From Ceratothoa steindachneri (Eukaryota; Arthropoda; Malacostraca; Isopoda; Cymothoidae), in contig OZ018326.1 in the NCBI GenBank assembly GCA_963969495.1, forward strand, positions 155,556,200 through 155,620,199: a DNA stretch of 64,000 bases, written 5' to 3'. Numbering within the stretch: the first letter of the stretch is position 1; the number at the start of each line of letters is the position of its first letter. The translations under genes and the position numbers were made by a program. The notes beneath the pieces are model-generated. The model did no database searches and was not told where the DNA came from. It saw only the letters and a list, made by a program, of their open reading frames with translations. Below, one piece after another: positions 20,515-32,077 of the stretch.

Positions 20515-23500
20515 GCATATTTCTTCAATGAAATTTCCCCGGACTCTGGGTCAATTGGCAGGAGCTGCGGAAGTTCGTCTCGTCCTGTTCCCCATTAGCT
20601 ATCTTTTGCCCTTGTCCCCCTCCCACCCTCCCGGGTTATAAGAGTTATACGACCCCACCACCACTGCACGGGGCCCAGGCGGGAAGATGCACGATTTACA
20701 CCTGGCATATCTCCATTCTTCTCTTCGCTTTAGATGCATCCTTTCAGGCAGTAGCTGTGTAGCTCTACCTGGGTAGTAGGTATACATTTATTCGCCGCGT
20801 CGTGTCACAGTTGCCGAGACCCTTTCTCTTGCTTGGAGATCTAAACGGAAGACAACCCCTTCTGGGGATACTACTCGATTAATCCCAAGGGTCAAGTCCT
20901 CGCCGACCTGATTGACGACCTGGAGATAGGTGTCCTAAAATATGGATGAGTTTACGCATCACTGCCAGAGAACGGCTTTATTTTTCTGTATCGATCTATC
21001 TTTGTACTCTCCGGATGCACAGCCTGGTTTGGTGGTCGATGACCTCCATGGCAATGATCACTTTTCCATTTAAATATCATTTTCTGGGCCGCTGCCGCCC
21101 GAGAGCCTGCGCCGGTGGTGTGTGACGCGGGCGCGTCGGTCCGCATTTAGTGAAATGACTGATTTATTTGTATCAGTCGAGGAGTTTAGTTGGGTAGATG
21201 AGGCCGTTGAATTCTTCTCCTGCAACCTCATCGTCGTAGGCCTAAATACTACTCCTGACCGTTTTGCACGCCGACCACTCCAATGGTGGTCTGCGGAGTG
21301 TGAGACGGCCCCCAAACAAAAGCGTTATGCCTACTTGCGATATAAGCGCATGTAGGTTCCGGTATATTTCGAAGCACGCCCGCCGCTCTTCTTGGCGGGC
21401 ATACCCAGTCTTCACTTAACGGGAAGACCCCTCTAGCAGAGGTGTGGAAGCGAGTCTAAAGGATTCGGGACAAGTTCTCGCAGGATCTCCCTCTCGCCCT
21501 CCAGGAGAATGGGGCCGCAATCTCGGAGCACGCATACGTGGCGGAATCCTTCGAGACCACATTCTCCGCTTTCAGCCGAGATGCTGCTCTGCCAGCATTC
21601 AATGCACATCGTGATGTCGCGGAATGCCGCTGATTGGACTTTACCTCTCGAGGTGGAGAACCATTTAACGACAGGTTTACTCTGAGTGAGTTGTGTTCCG
21701 CTTTTGCTTCGTGCAGGGAGACTGCCCCTGGTACAGACGATGTCCCGTACGCCATGCTCCGATACCTGGGTGAGCGAGGCATGACCTTTCTGTTAGATTT
21801 GTTCAACAAGATATGGGTAGATGGTGTGCTTCCAGATTCCTGGCGAATCGCTAATCTGCTCGCTTTTCGCAAACCGGGGAGAGATCACTCAATTCCGGTC
21901 GGATTCCTCCAATCTCTCTAACCTCCTGCGGGTGCAAGTCGATGGAGAAATTGGCAAATGTTAGATTAGCTTTCTTTCTGGAATGCATAGGCTATCTCTC
22001 TTCTCCACAGTGAAGCTTACGCAAGTATCACTCCACGTCAGATCCTCTGCTCCGACTGCAAAATGTCGTCTGCGATGCCTTCCTTCGTAGACAGCAATAC
22101 GCCACGGTGTTCCTAGATCTGAAGAAAGTATATGATACCGCATGTCAATACGGTATCATGGAGACTCTCCACACAAAGGAGGCGAGTGGACCCTTCCAAA
22201 TCTTTATATCAGAATTTTTCGAGATCGTCGATTCCGCATATGAGTGTTGTGAGGGGGAGGGGCTCTCCCGCCCAGTAGAGCAGGAAGAGCGTGTCCCGCA
22301 AAAAAGTGTCCTAATTGTCGCACTCTTTGCCCTGAGTATTAATCGCATCACCTCGTTGCTGCTAGAAGATCTTCTCGCTACGCTCTACTTGAATGACCTT
22401 CCGATCTCTCTTGGCGCCGCCCAGATGCCAACTCTGGAGCATCGACTCCACCAGGCATTGGACCGTGTCTCTCGCTATGCCGAACACACAGGCTTTGGTT
22501 TCCTTGGCCAAGACTAAGGTAGTGTACTTCTTCCACCATCCGCGGCTCAACCCTGACCTAGACTTGTTTCTAAATGGTGTTCGCCTAGACTCGCACAGTT
22601 TCCTTGGTCTTGTATTTGACGACGCCTCACGTGGAAGGCTCATATATGCAACCTTAGTGTCCCTTGTACAAGCGCAATGTACAGTCTTTGTTTCGTGATG
22701 TTCAGCCCCTGGGGCGCTCATAGTGCTACTGCCTTACTTTTTTATCGAGCCTTTGTTCATTCGAAGCTCGACTACGGATGCGAGTTTTATGCATCTGCAG
22801 CCGAGCGTGTATTGCAGAACGTGGACTCTATCTACCACACTGGCCTTTGCCTAGAGACCAGTGCCTTCCACACTTCCCCCATTGAGAGCCTACTTGTTGA
22901 TTCTGGGGACATGCCACTCACTCTGTGACGTGGACCGTCCATAATTAGTCTGTATGCGCGAGCTCTGTGCCTCCCTCAGTCCCCAACAGCTCTCACTACA
23001 TCAGCAGCTGATCTCGATGGTGCCTATGCCACCGAGTGAGCCAGTCATACTCCACGCCCTTTGGGTTTAGGGCTAAGAAACTCCTTCAAGAACTAGGTAT
23101 AACTCTCGCGCCCATGGTAACACGGTTTTGACCAGGAAGCCACCCTGGAGGGTACCACCTCTGAATATTTGTCGCCACGCCTCTGCTCCCAAAGCTTCTA
23201 CAGCACCGGGAATATTGCGTTCGGCCTTTTTGGAGCACACTTCGTTTCACGCTGGAACCATGCCAGTGTATACGAATGGAACAACGTACCAAGAGCTAAA
23301 AGGGGGGGGGGCGATTTCTCGCTGTATCCCCTCTGTTTGAAGTCAGTGAGGCTCTGCCAGGAGCTGCGTCTGTCTTCATGGCCGAGCTGGTTGCAATACA
23401 CCGCTCCCTAGCGGATATAACGTGACGTGCCAAGTTCGGAGACCAGATTGTTATTTATAGCAACTCACAAAGCGCCCTGAGTGCTCTTGGGGAATTGGAA

Positions 23501-24060
23501 TCTCCGCATCCCCTGCTTCGCGATGTCCGTGACACCTCGGTTTTGGCGAGCCGGGCGGATTCGAGATTATCTTCTGCTGAGTTCCTGTACATGAAGGAAT
23601 TGCGAGGAATGAGCTGGCCGATGAGGGTGCGAAAGTGTCCGTGAGGACTGGGCGACCAGACCAGCGTTTCGCCACTCCTCACACTGATTACATGGCAGAA
23701 ATACGGGCAGCTCTTCAGACTGCTTGGAAAGAAGATGGGAGACGGTCGAGGGTAACGTAAAGTTGCTGTTATTGCGCTGCGAATGTTCAGATGGACCTAC
23801 CCCCAATGCCGCCACGGCTTCAGGTTGCTTTCAGTCGTCTCTGAATTCGACCCACTCGCAGGACGCACCACCATTTAATGGAGCGCTCGCCTGCGCCATA
23901 CTGTGAAGACTACGTTGTCCCCATACTTTTCGGCACATTCTTGTTGAATGTCCCAGTCTGGATGATATCTGCACACGTTACCTTTCCAGGTAGCGGGATG
24001 AGCGGGGTCGCTACCGCTTGTCCCTTGTTCTTGGGCTAGTTTCGTGCACTTCGACTTGTT
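20515..24060 (+). pseudogene. LINE copy 1, ORF2 remnant (endonuclease, RT, RNase H)
   Basis: Frame-broken homologue of ORF2 of the full-length copy. Readable pieces include ETAPGTDDVPYAMLRYLGER (thumb-side RT), TVFLDLKKVYDTACQYGIME (motif A, with the catalytic Asp), LATLYLNDLPISLG (the YxDD box reads YLND), and a terminal RNase H region whose TDGS motif is degraded to TNGT. At least a dozen stops or frameshifts are present, and the 33.0-kb segment is shortened. This copy is clearly much older than the one at 29-36 kb. Confidence 0.88.
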
Positions 24061-24128
24061 GACTTTACGACTTTGACTTTACGACGTATTTTAGGTCGCA
24101 TGTTCCTGTGCCGGAGGGAGGCGGGCCT

Positions 24129-24621
24129 GTAGAGGTGCGAAAATGTATCAGAGAAAAATTCCTTCCAACTCGATAATATTAATGGCCGATAAAATTACCA
24201 ACCAGAGACGGACTAAAGCCGTTCGTGAAGCTAGAGTATTGGCGTTTAAATCCAACGGTACCGCATTCGACACTCAAAAGTCCAAAAACTTTTATGAAGA
24301 TCTGTCAAGAAAGAAAACGGAAGAAAGGCTTGAAGGACCAACTCAACAAGAAGCAAGAATCAGAAGACTGAAGATAAATGGAAGAAAAAAAAATGAAGAT
24401 GAATCAAGAAAGCAAACGAAGATTAAGGACCAACCCACCCAATAAGAATACCGAAGTCAAGAAAAAGTGAAGACAAATGTTTGAAGGGTCAACTTAAAAG
24501 AAATAAGGAATTTCAGTCTAGAAGAAGAAGATTCGATCAAGAGAAAATCAAAAGTGAAAAAGCAAGAATAATATAGATAAATAAATAAACGGGGATAATA
24601 AGGATATCCCCCCCCCCTAAT
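24129..24621 (+). mobile_element. 493-bp insertion of unknown type in the LINE 3' UTR
   Basis: GGCCT occurs on both sides (24124-24128 and 24622-24626). Removing the insert restores the LINE 3' UTR as seen at 39.35 kb. It holds a 100-codon Lys/Arg/Glu-rich plus-strand frame (24143-24445) and a purine-rich, vaguely repeated section in which 'AAGGACCAAC' recurs. No inverted repeats or known protein were found. It could be a non-autonomous LTR-type or other element with a 5-bp duplication. Confidence 0.55.
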
Positions 24622-24824
24622 AGGCCTAACTTGACGCCGGAGCTCGCTTCCTTCTTGCCTTTTTGCTTTTTCTCGTTGTTGTTATTTTTTTAGCCTTTGT
24701 CTTTTTTATCTTTATTTGTTATTTACATATTGTTATTTATTTTTTGTTATTTGTTTTTTTTAATATAGCCTAGTAGTAGGCTGTGTTCTGTACGGCGACT
24801 TATGCCCAAATAGACAGTATCTAG

Positions 24825-24879
24825 ATGGGCTACCACAATAAAAAAGAACCTGGAGTTTTTTTTTATTGTCGTAGCCCAT
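24825..24879. repeat. 21-bp palindrome at the junction of LINE copies 1 and 2
   Basis: ATGGGCTACCACAATAAAAA is followed 13 bases later by its near-exact complement (one mismatch). The left arm is the normal 3' end of the LINE, so the right arm is an inverted copy of that end. Confidence 0.9.
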
Positions 24880-24885
24880 GGAATA

Positions 24886-27288
24886 TCCGCTGACTCCGGG
24901 CCAACTGAAGAAAGTTCCGGAGGCTCATTTCCTTCCTTCTCAAGTTCATTATCTTCGTGGATGAGACCATGCTTGGCGCGTTCTCCCTGCCCACCCTCCA
25001 TTGGTATAAGGGTTTTGCAAACCCACCTCCACGGGATCGGAGGCAGGTAGTAGGAAGAACGATTTACACCCGTCATGATGATTCCGTTCTTCTATTTGCT
25101 ATAAATTCCTCCTTTCAAGCAGTGGAAGTGAAACTACACCTGGATAGTAGGTATACTGTAATTTAGGCGTACATTCAAACTTCAGCTGACTTCAACGCGG
25201 AGGATTTTCGTCTCATCGTGGCCCGGTTGCCGAGGACCTTTCTTCTCCTCGGGGATTTGAATGGTAGAGATGCCCTGGAGCGGGACTTCATTATAAATCC
25301 TAGGAATCAGGTCCTTTCCGAGCTGTCGCAGAGGTAAACATAGGTGCCCTAAACGTAAATTAGTTTATCTTTGTGTTCTTGGATGCACAGCCTGATTTTG
25401 GGGGGCGGATGTTTTCGATGAGCTCCATGCTAGTGATCAGTCTGCATGCTGAAAGGCCACGCTAGTAGTGGTTTAGTGTGCGCGGTGGTCCGAATTTCAG
25501 GAAATGTCTGAATTATCTCTCCCATTTGAGGAATTTAGGTCGGTGTATGAGGCCATTGAAGTGTTCTCCGGCAACCTCATATTCGTGGGTCTAACTCTTA
25601 TTCCTAGTACGTCTAGTTATTTGCACGCCCGCAACTCTACATGGCGGGCATACATTTCTGGGCCAAGGCTAACTAAGGTGGTGCACTTCTGTATCCATCC
25701 ACGGCTCTTCTTTCACCCGGACTTGTACCTAAACGGGGCTCGTCTGGAAGTGGTGGACTTGCACTGTTTACTTGGTTTTGTTTTCGACTGACGACTTACC
25801 TGGGAAGCTCATATTTATAGCCCAAGGTCTCTTGTAAACGCCTTATCGACATTCCTTGTTCCATGACGTTCAGCATTTCGGCTGTCGATAGGGCTACTGC
25901 CTTACTTTTCTACCGACTACCGATCATTTGTTCGTTTGAAGCTTGACAACGAATGCGAGTTCTATGCTTCCACAGCCACACGTGTATTACAGAAGGTGGA
26001 CTCAATCTACCACACCGGTCTCCGTCTGGCAACTGGTGCCTTGTGAACATCCCCATTGAGAGCCTACTTGTCGATACCGGGTGATGTCACTCACTCTACC
26101 CCGTAGACAGTTATTTATGCGTTTGTATCCTAGAGCACGAAACCTCCCTATGTCACCGATTTTGCCTAAGCCGCTGAGAGACACCATTCGTCCTAAGCTC
26201 TTTGTGTTTAGGGATAAGAAATTCGTTCGAGAGCTCTGTGTAGCTTTCAGGATGGTGGCGCATTTGGTTCTGCCCAGAACGACACCTGCAGGTTAGCTCC
26301 TTTTACTATTTGCCGCTACGCCTCTACTCCTAAAGTTTCCTCATTGCTGGGAGTATTGGTCTTTTTGGAGCACACTTTATATCACGCTGTAAGTGTGCCA
26401 GTGTACACGGAATGATCCAAGTCCAAGGAGGAGGTAAGGTTCCACGCTGTATCCTCTCTTTTTGAAGTCAGCGTGGCTCTACCAGTCGCTGCCTCTGTCT
26501 TCATGTGTGAGTTATTTACAATACGTCCCTCTGTCACGAGATAGCGCATCGGGCACGGTTCTTCGCCCGGATGGTGATCTTAAGCAACTCACAAAACGCC
26601 TTGATTGCTCTCAAAGCATTGAAATCTCCAAACACCCTGGACATGCGGGAATGGTAAGAAATGAGCACGAGGATGATTGTGCAAGAGTCTGCGAGGACTG
26701 GATGATCAGACCAGCGTTTCACTCTTCCTCACACTGACTACATGGCAAGAATCTGAGTAGCCCTCCGCGCTTCTTGGCAAAGAAGATCGAGACGGCTGAA
26801 GAGAACTTAAAGTGCGTGTTATCACTCCGTGTCTATTTCCTTAGACCCCTTCCCCATTGTCGTGACGTCTTCGGGTAGCTTTCTTTCATTTTCGAATTGG
26901 ACACAGTTGGGTTGCACCGTCATTTGATGGAGAGATCCCAAGCATCTTTCTGCGACAACTGCGTTGTCTCCTACACTGTTCAGCACATTCTTGTTGAATG
27001 TTTCAGTCTGCGTGATCTTCGCGTACATTACCTATCCGGGTACCGAGATGCGCAGGGTCATTACCGCTTGACCCTCGTACTCGTGACGGGTTCGTACACT
27101 CAAGACTTGCGAACTATCTGGGAATGTGGGCCTCGCCCCGTCACCGCTGCATGCTTTCTTTGTCTTCCTTGTTTGCTCCTTGTTTTTTTGCCCTTGGTTT
27201 GTTTCGTTTGTTGTTGTTTTTGCTTGTATAGTATTTAATCTAGCTTTGCATTAGGTTGTAAGATGACTGCGGCGACTTGATCGTCGCC
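24886..27288 (+). pseudogene. LINE copy 2, 5'-truncated and internally deleted ORF2
   Basis: It begins inside the start of the endonuclease (GACTCCGGGCCAACT, matching 32112) and runs to a T-rich 3' UTR with the family hairpins near 27240-27288. Endonuclease pieces (SLPTLHWYKGF, YTRHDDSVLLF) and a YxDD-distal RT piece are visible, but over 1 kb of RT is missing near 25640 and 25450. The reading frame is lost throughout. It lies head-to-tail with copy 1 and copy 3 on the same strand. Confidence 0.82.
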
Positions 27289-27289
27289 T

Positions 27290-28112
27290 CTCCCAGTCAC
27301 CATTTCGTCCAAGGCCAATGTCGACGAAAGACACCAATTAAGTCCTAAATCTTTCCGGTTCACTGATAGGAAACTCTTTCGAGAGTAGGCATGATTCTCG
27401 CGCAGTGGCACCGATGGTTCTGATGCCAACCTTGAGGATAGTACTATTGATTGTTTTTCGCCACGTCTATGCTCCAAGAGCTTCTACCGGGAGTATTGTT
27501 TTTGTACTACTTAGCGCATACATCGTTTCGCACTAGAGAAGTGGCAGTGTACACGGATGCCTCCAAGAAGTAAGGGTGAGGGGGTTAGCTTCCACACTAT
27601 CTCTTTCTTTGAAACTAGCGGAACAATTCTGGTGGCTGCGGCTGTCTTTAAGACCTATCTGGTTGTATTATACGGCTGGGTACAGATTACATGCCATGCC
27701 AGGTTCGGAACCAGTATTTTAAGCATCGTGACTCAGTGTGCGCGCTAAGCCTTCATTAGACATTAGAATCACTGCATCCGTTCGTTCGTAGTATCCGGGA
27801 TGCTATGGGTACCTTCAGTCTGCATGATTGCGATACTGTTTTCGGCTGGGTCCCTGGACATATAGTGGTTATTGGAAATGAGCGCACTGAGGAGAGATCC
27901 ATATAGGCTCTTCCCTGCGCTGACTGCTTTCCCTTGGCGGCAGAGCGCACTTCCTTCTTCTTCTTGCTTTTGTGTTTCGTTTTTTTTTTAATTAATTAGG
28001 TTTTTTTGTGTCTTTTGTTTGTTTGTTTTTTAATCTAGTCTATCATCAGGCTATAAGATGATTACGCCGACATATGCCCTAGTAGGCAGTCGCCGGATGG
28101 GCCCTAAAAATC
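27290..28112 (+). pseudogene. LINE copy 3, RNase H segment and 3' UTR
   Basis: It starts directly after the tail of copy 2 with sequence matching about 34670 of the full-length copy. The RNase H Asp motif is seen as VAVYTDASKK. VFGWVPGHIVVIGNERT matches the last RNase H block but carries changes. A T-rich 3' UTR and the conserved tail (GCCGACATATGCCC...GGCAGTCGCC) end at about 28110. It is 5'-truncated and frame-broken. Confidence 0.8.
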
Positions 28113-28117
28113 TCTAC

Positions 28118-28240
28118 TCTGACTACAATCTTGAAGTTACGCGCCATTGCGCCACAACAATTCCTGTGGACACTTGGGAGACGCAGTCCCATCTGATGGA
28201 GCGTTGCCCCCTGTCCCCAACCATTCCGCAAAAACTGTTT
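28118..28240 (+). pseudogene. LINE copy 4, small C-terminal ORF2 fragment
   Basis: 'CTTGAAGTTACGCGCCATTGCGCC' (28130-28153) matches 35453-35476, and 'TCTGATGGAGCG' precedes a truncated copy of the CCHC region. The fragment has an internal deletion and stops near 28240. Confidence 0.7.
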
Positions 28241-29105
28241 GGTCCCTCAGGAAGTACATCCCTTTTTATTTAAATGTCCTCGTCTTGGGAACTCTCCGAG
28301 TGATATGTCTCAGGACCGGGACGACTGGTGCTGCCCCCCTATTTCCTTGGTGCCCTCCCGACCCCAATATTTGCTGGCAGAAATGTGGCTATATATCATC
28401 TACACATGTCCTCTTTTTCTATGTTTACCACTCTTTACATATTTCTTTCATAATTTTTTTTGCGCGAATGCGACTTCTTTGCTATTGCGCTTTAAAATCG
28501 AAACAAAAATCGCATTTCAAACCATCGATTCAACACTAGTATACTACAGCCGCGTTACGCCCGCGCCGTACCTTCACACCAATCCTCAAGAATCGGCAAT
28601 CCATAGAAAAGGGCAAGTTATTTCACCTATATTATATCTTCCTCTTTCCCTTCTTCCCTTATTTGTACAACAATATCCAGCGAGTATCTCTCTTGGACTT
28701 CATTAAATATGTTTTTAATAGGATTGCGAGCATTATTGAATATTCGTAACCTATTATAATAAAATGTCCCACAGGAAAGATAAAAAGCGAATGGCAAGTA
28801 CTTTTTTAACTCTATGCAATTCATTCTCAAGGTGTTCCATGAGAATGAAACGAATAAATTTCGAGGGTACTTGCAATTTGCTATTCATCTTTCCCGTGGG
28901 GCATTTTCTTTTGTGCAATTATTGCTATCTCACACGGTTCTTTGTGAGCCTACCATACCTATTATAATAAAATGGTGACTTGGGAGTCGTTACAAAGATT
29001 CTTTTTAGCGGCTTGGCGTCTTTGCTCATCTTTTGATGCTCTTCTGCTTGGGATAAATAACATCTTTGCCCTGTGTTATTCTTAGTCTAAATTATGTGTT
29101 GTTAT
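28241..29105. other. intergenic DNA with one long hairpin
   Basis: No gene is recognised. Open frames at 28239-28706 have no family resemblance. The only structure is the imperfect palindrome at 28761-28907. Confidence 0.5.
28761..28907. repeat. Imperfect palindrome, two ~68-bp arms and a 10-bp loop
   Basis: Left arm 28761-28829 and right arm 28840-28907 are complementary along nearly their full length, at about three quarters of positions. The tips next to the loop (CATTCTCA / TGAGAATG) and the outer ends (AAAATG / CATTTT) pair well. It could be a foldback MITE or a precursor-like RNA hairpin. Confidence 0.85.
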
Positions 29106-29118
29106 TAAACTCTGACAA
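29106..29118. repeat. Target-site duplication, 5' side of the full-length LINE
   Basis: TAAACTCTGACAA, identical to 36090-36102. Confidence 0.9.
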
Positions 29119-29635
29119 CCCCGTAAGGGGCGCGGCGATTTGCCACTCTGGCCGCCGTGCTGACGGGATCCAGCGCTCCGTCCGGCCCCAGCTTAGCCTC
29201 TCTTCCTTCCTTCAAAACACTTGTTTCCTCTCTTTTCACACAACCTTTCCCACAACTTTCTCTGGTCAGCCTCTAATTTCACAGGGTAGATGCTGACCTT
29301 CCTTTCAGCCAACCGTCCCGCATCGGGGCTGAGGGGGTGGGGGACAATGTTCCCTAACCCCTGAGCTCCGGTCTGGGGTGGCTGGTTTTTAACTACCTGC
29401 TTCATCCCCACCCATACCTTCCTCACATCCCTTTTCCTCTCCTCTTCACAATCTATTAATTTTTACGCCGTGTCCAAGGTGGAGCCGCCATGCCGATGGA
29501 CTGCCAGGCCACCAGGCAGGAGGGGTGGTCCCAAATGGCGGCGCCTGGCTCTGCCGGGCTTGTAAGCACCTCTCGCAGTGCGGGCTACTGCGAGAGGTGT
29601 GCGCGATTGCATCCCGTGTTTAAAAAAGGGTCACC
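29119..29635 (+). promoter_or_regulatory. LINE 5' UTR, presumed internal promoter region
   Basis: Non-coding leader between the element start and the ORF1 ATG. It opens with the small palindrome CCCCGTAAGGGG and is conserved at the start of copy 1 (19847-20075). LINEs of this type usually have an internal promoter here; that role is inferred from position only. Confidence 0.5.
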
Positions 29636-32077
29636 ATGCCCAATGATGATAAAAAAAAACAAACCCAACCCTCAACTTCCCCTGTTCCATCGACGGAGAC
29701 GCTTTCGGGCAGCTCCAGCAAAAAAATGGAGGTTCCCCCCCTTGTGCTTGCACAGGGGACCCTCCATATTTCTCTAACCGGAGAGGAGGCTTACTCCTCT
29801 CCTTCGCCTACGGGTGCAGGGGACTCCCCCTCACCCCCTTGTCTGGAGGTGCTTTCGGGCACCTCCCTTTTCCCAGCGGCAGTCCCCTCTTTTCTTTCCA
29901 AGGGGACTGCCAAGAAAGCCAGCAGGCAACCCTTAGCCAGCCGCTCCCCATCAAAGCGGCTCGGTAGGGCAAACCCCCTTAGGGGGGAGAGGGAAGCCAG
30001 GCCCCTTCGGTCGCTTCCCTCAAAAGACCTGCTGGCAAGAATTTTAAACCTTGCTGGGGTCAAGGCCTGTGCCTCCCCACACAAGACTGGCGACACTGCC
30101 AAGGGGACCTGCGATGTCCTGGGAGGGGATGGCCAACTGGAGGCCCCTCCTGTGATAAACATGGTCCTTGAGGAGACCCAGCCTCAGACGGTAGGGCCTT
30201 CCATGGGGGGAAATTCGGGCTCGGCGCCAAGCACCGAACCCGAATCCGCCCCTATGCAAGGTCCTCCTCAAATGGTTGAGGGCTCCGAGGCAGTAAAAGG
30301 AGGGGAGGGATATCCTCCGACAGGTGCCCCCACGACAACCAGGACCTTCTCCATTTCGGAGAGGGACCTGGCTGAGGCCGGTCCATCTGGCCTGGGGGCT
30401 TCTGCCGGCGGAGGTGAAAAGCGGGTTCATTCCACGCCCTCGTCTCCAAAAAAGAAAAAGACAAAAAAGTCGAAAAAGACTCGGGGCTCCTCTCCATCCG
30501 CGGGGGCTGCGGGGACGGATGGGTCTGCTACCACTTTGGTAGGCGACCAAGCCAAGATCGGCACATCCGGCCCCTCTACCCCCTCGTGTGCAGAGCCCCT
30601 GACCAAGACTAACACCAAAAGTGCACAGGGCGGAGCCTCGATGACATCGGGGCCCCTCATTCAGAGGTTACCTGGCGTTTTCGAGCCCGCTGGCTTCAAA
30701 CGCTTCCTCGTTATTCGCTCCACTGATGGCACCATGTTGTCCAAGGGCAACATGATCCATCAGAGGAGAGGATTAGCTAGTGCAATTGGTAGAGAGCCGA
30801 AGGTAACCCGTTTCTCGGACGGGAGCCTTCTGGCGAATGCGGCGAATCCCGCCGAGGCGGCCAAGATAAGTGCTCTTCGGACACTTCATGGCACCCTGGT
30901 GAGTGTGACGCCGCACTCTACCATGAACTTTGTGAAAGGAGTAGTTTATGCGAGGGAACTCGTTGACTACTCCATTGAGGACATCACCCTAGAGCTGGCC
31001 GACCATGGGGCGGTCAAGGTCGAACGTGTGATGAGATAACAGGGAGGGGCTTCGAGACCCACCCCTACACTCTTCGTCACGTTCGACTGTGACAAGCTCC
31101 CTGAGTCGGTGCGTGCCGGTTGGTACCGCTACCGCGTGAAGGCATTCGTGCCACTGCCGCGGCGGTGCTATTACTGTCACCGCTTCGGCCATACGAATCG
31201 CTCATGTAGACGTGCAAAGTCGGGGTCACCCGAATTCTGTGTAAATTGCTCCAAGGTCGCACACGATAAGTCCAAATCGTGTGTGGCCAAGTGTGTCAAT
31301 TGTGGAGAGCCGCACCCTGCTTCTTCAAAGCAATGTGGTGCATATCTCCTGGAGAAAGAAATCCTGGCCGTTCAGGCCCAGAATAGACTCTCATTCCGCG
31401 AGGCTAAGGACTTGGTCCTGGCGCGCCCAGCTCTGCCTGGGACGTCATATGCCTCAGTAGTTCGAAAGGCACCCTCTGCTCCTGGCCCATCCAGGCCAAC
31501 GAGCACGGTTGTTTCCGCGCCCATTCGGAGCCCTTCTGCGGGCTCTACCCAACCCGGGCGCTCCCCTGGTAAAGCTGGTGGCAAAAAGGGTTCATACCCA
31601 GCCCCGGCTAAAACCAGGGCTCCCCCCTCTTCCCCCAGCGTGACCGTTTCCCGCAAGGCGAAACGGCCACGCGCCTCCACCGAGTCGTTAAACTCACAGG
31701 AGGCAACACCCCTGAAGATGGTCGCTAGGCCATCTTCAGGGGTTCCTAAAGCTGTCCCCCGAAAGGGGGACAGCAACAAAGGAGCTTCGGCTCCTTCGCC
31801 CACGCCCCGAGGTGGAGCGAGTGGCTCGGAGACTGTGGTTCCTCGAAAAGAGGCCCCCCCGCCTCCGAAGCCGCAGCGCCCGCCTAAGGTTTCGAGGCGG
31901 AGGGAGGAAAAGACTCGCATGGCGAGCCCAACCTCCCCCAATAAGTCCTCGAAGGCGACAGCGCCTCCAGCGCTTTGTCCGGCCAACAGCGCCCGGGGTT
32001 CTGCCCCCGGGAAGCGTACGGCCATTCCCGTGAGGGTCTTCAATTCGAGGAGGGCCCCCGCGTCTCCTCCGAGCTAG
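29636..32077 (+). pseudogene. LINE ORF1, gag-like nucleic-acid-binding protein, one in-frame stop
   Basis: The ATG at 29636 (context TCACCATGC) opens a frame of about 813 codons, broken only by TAA at 31037-31039 (codon 468). The first 260 residues are Pro/Ser/Gly-rich. A basic cluster PKKKKTKKSKKTR lies near residue 270. A folded gag domain follows (about 350-490: FKRFLVIRSTDGTMLSKGN ... WYRYRVKAFVPLP). Three zinc knuckles come next, near residues 511-560: CYYCHRFGHTNRSC, CVNCSKVAHDKSKSC and CVNCGEPHPASSKQC. The tail is again Pro/Ser-rich. The protein would coat LINE RNA. It overlaps ORF2 by about 130 nt. Long antisense open frames here are shadows of the GC-rich codon bias. Confidence 0.93.

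Larger units (their letters stand above)
19847..24850 (+). mobile_element. RNase H-bearing LINE, copy 1, decayed and internally deleted
   Basis: It starts CCCCGTAAGAGGCGCGG like the full-length copy at 29119 and ends with the family tail (hairpin GCCTAGTAGTAGGC, then GGCGACTTATGCCC). About 2.2 kb is missing between the 5' UTR and the last part of ORF1: GGCTGAGGGG joins directly to TAAAGCTGG near 20078. ORF2 is full of stops and small deletions. A 493-bp insertion (24129-24621) interrupts the 3' UTR. I found no target duplication. Confidence 0.9.

Noticed and set aside
19847..24850. Host gene encoding an endonuclease/RT fusion
   Set aside because: Matches the LINE at 29-36 kb along its whole length and has many stops.
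29791..30660. Several minus- and plus-strand frames of 70-170 codons within LINE ORF1
   Set aside because: Overlap the proline-rich ORF1 in other frames; produced by its base composition.
31372..32043. 223-codon minus-strand open frame
   Set aside because: Antisense shadow of the GC-rich LINE ORF1 tail; no family features, and the sense strand is clearly coding.
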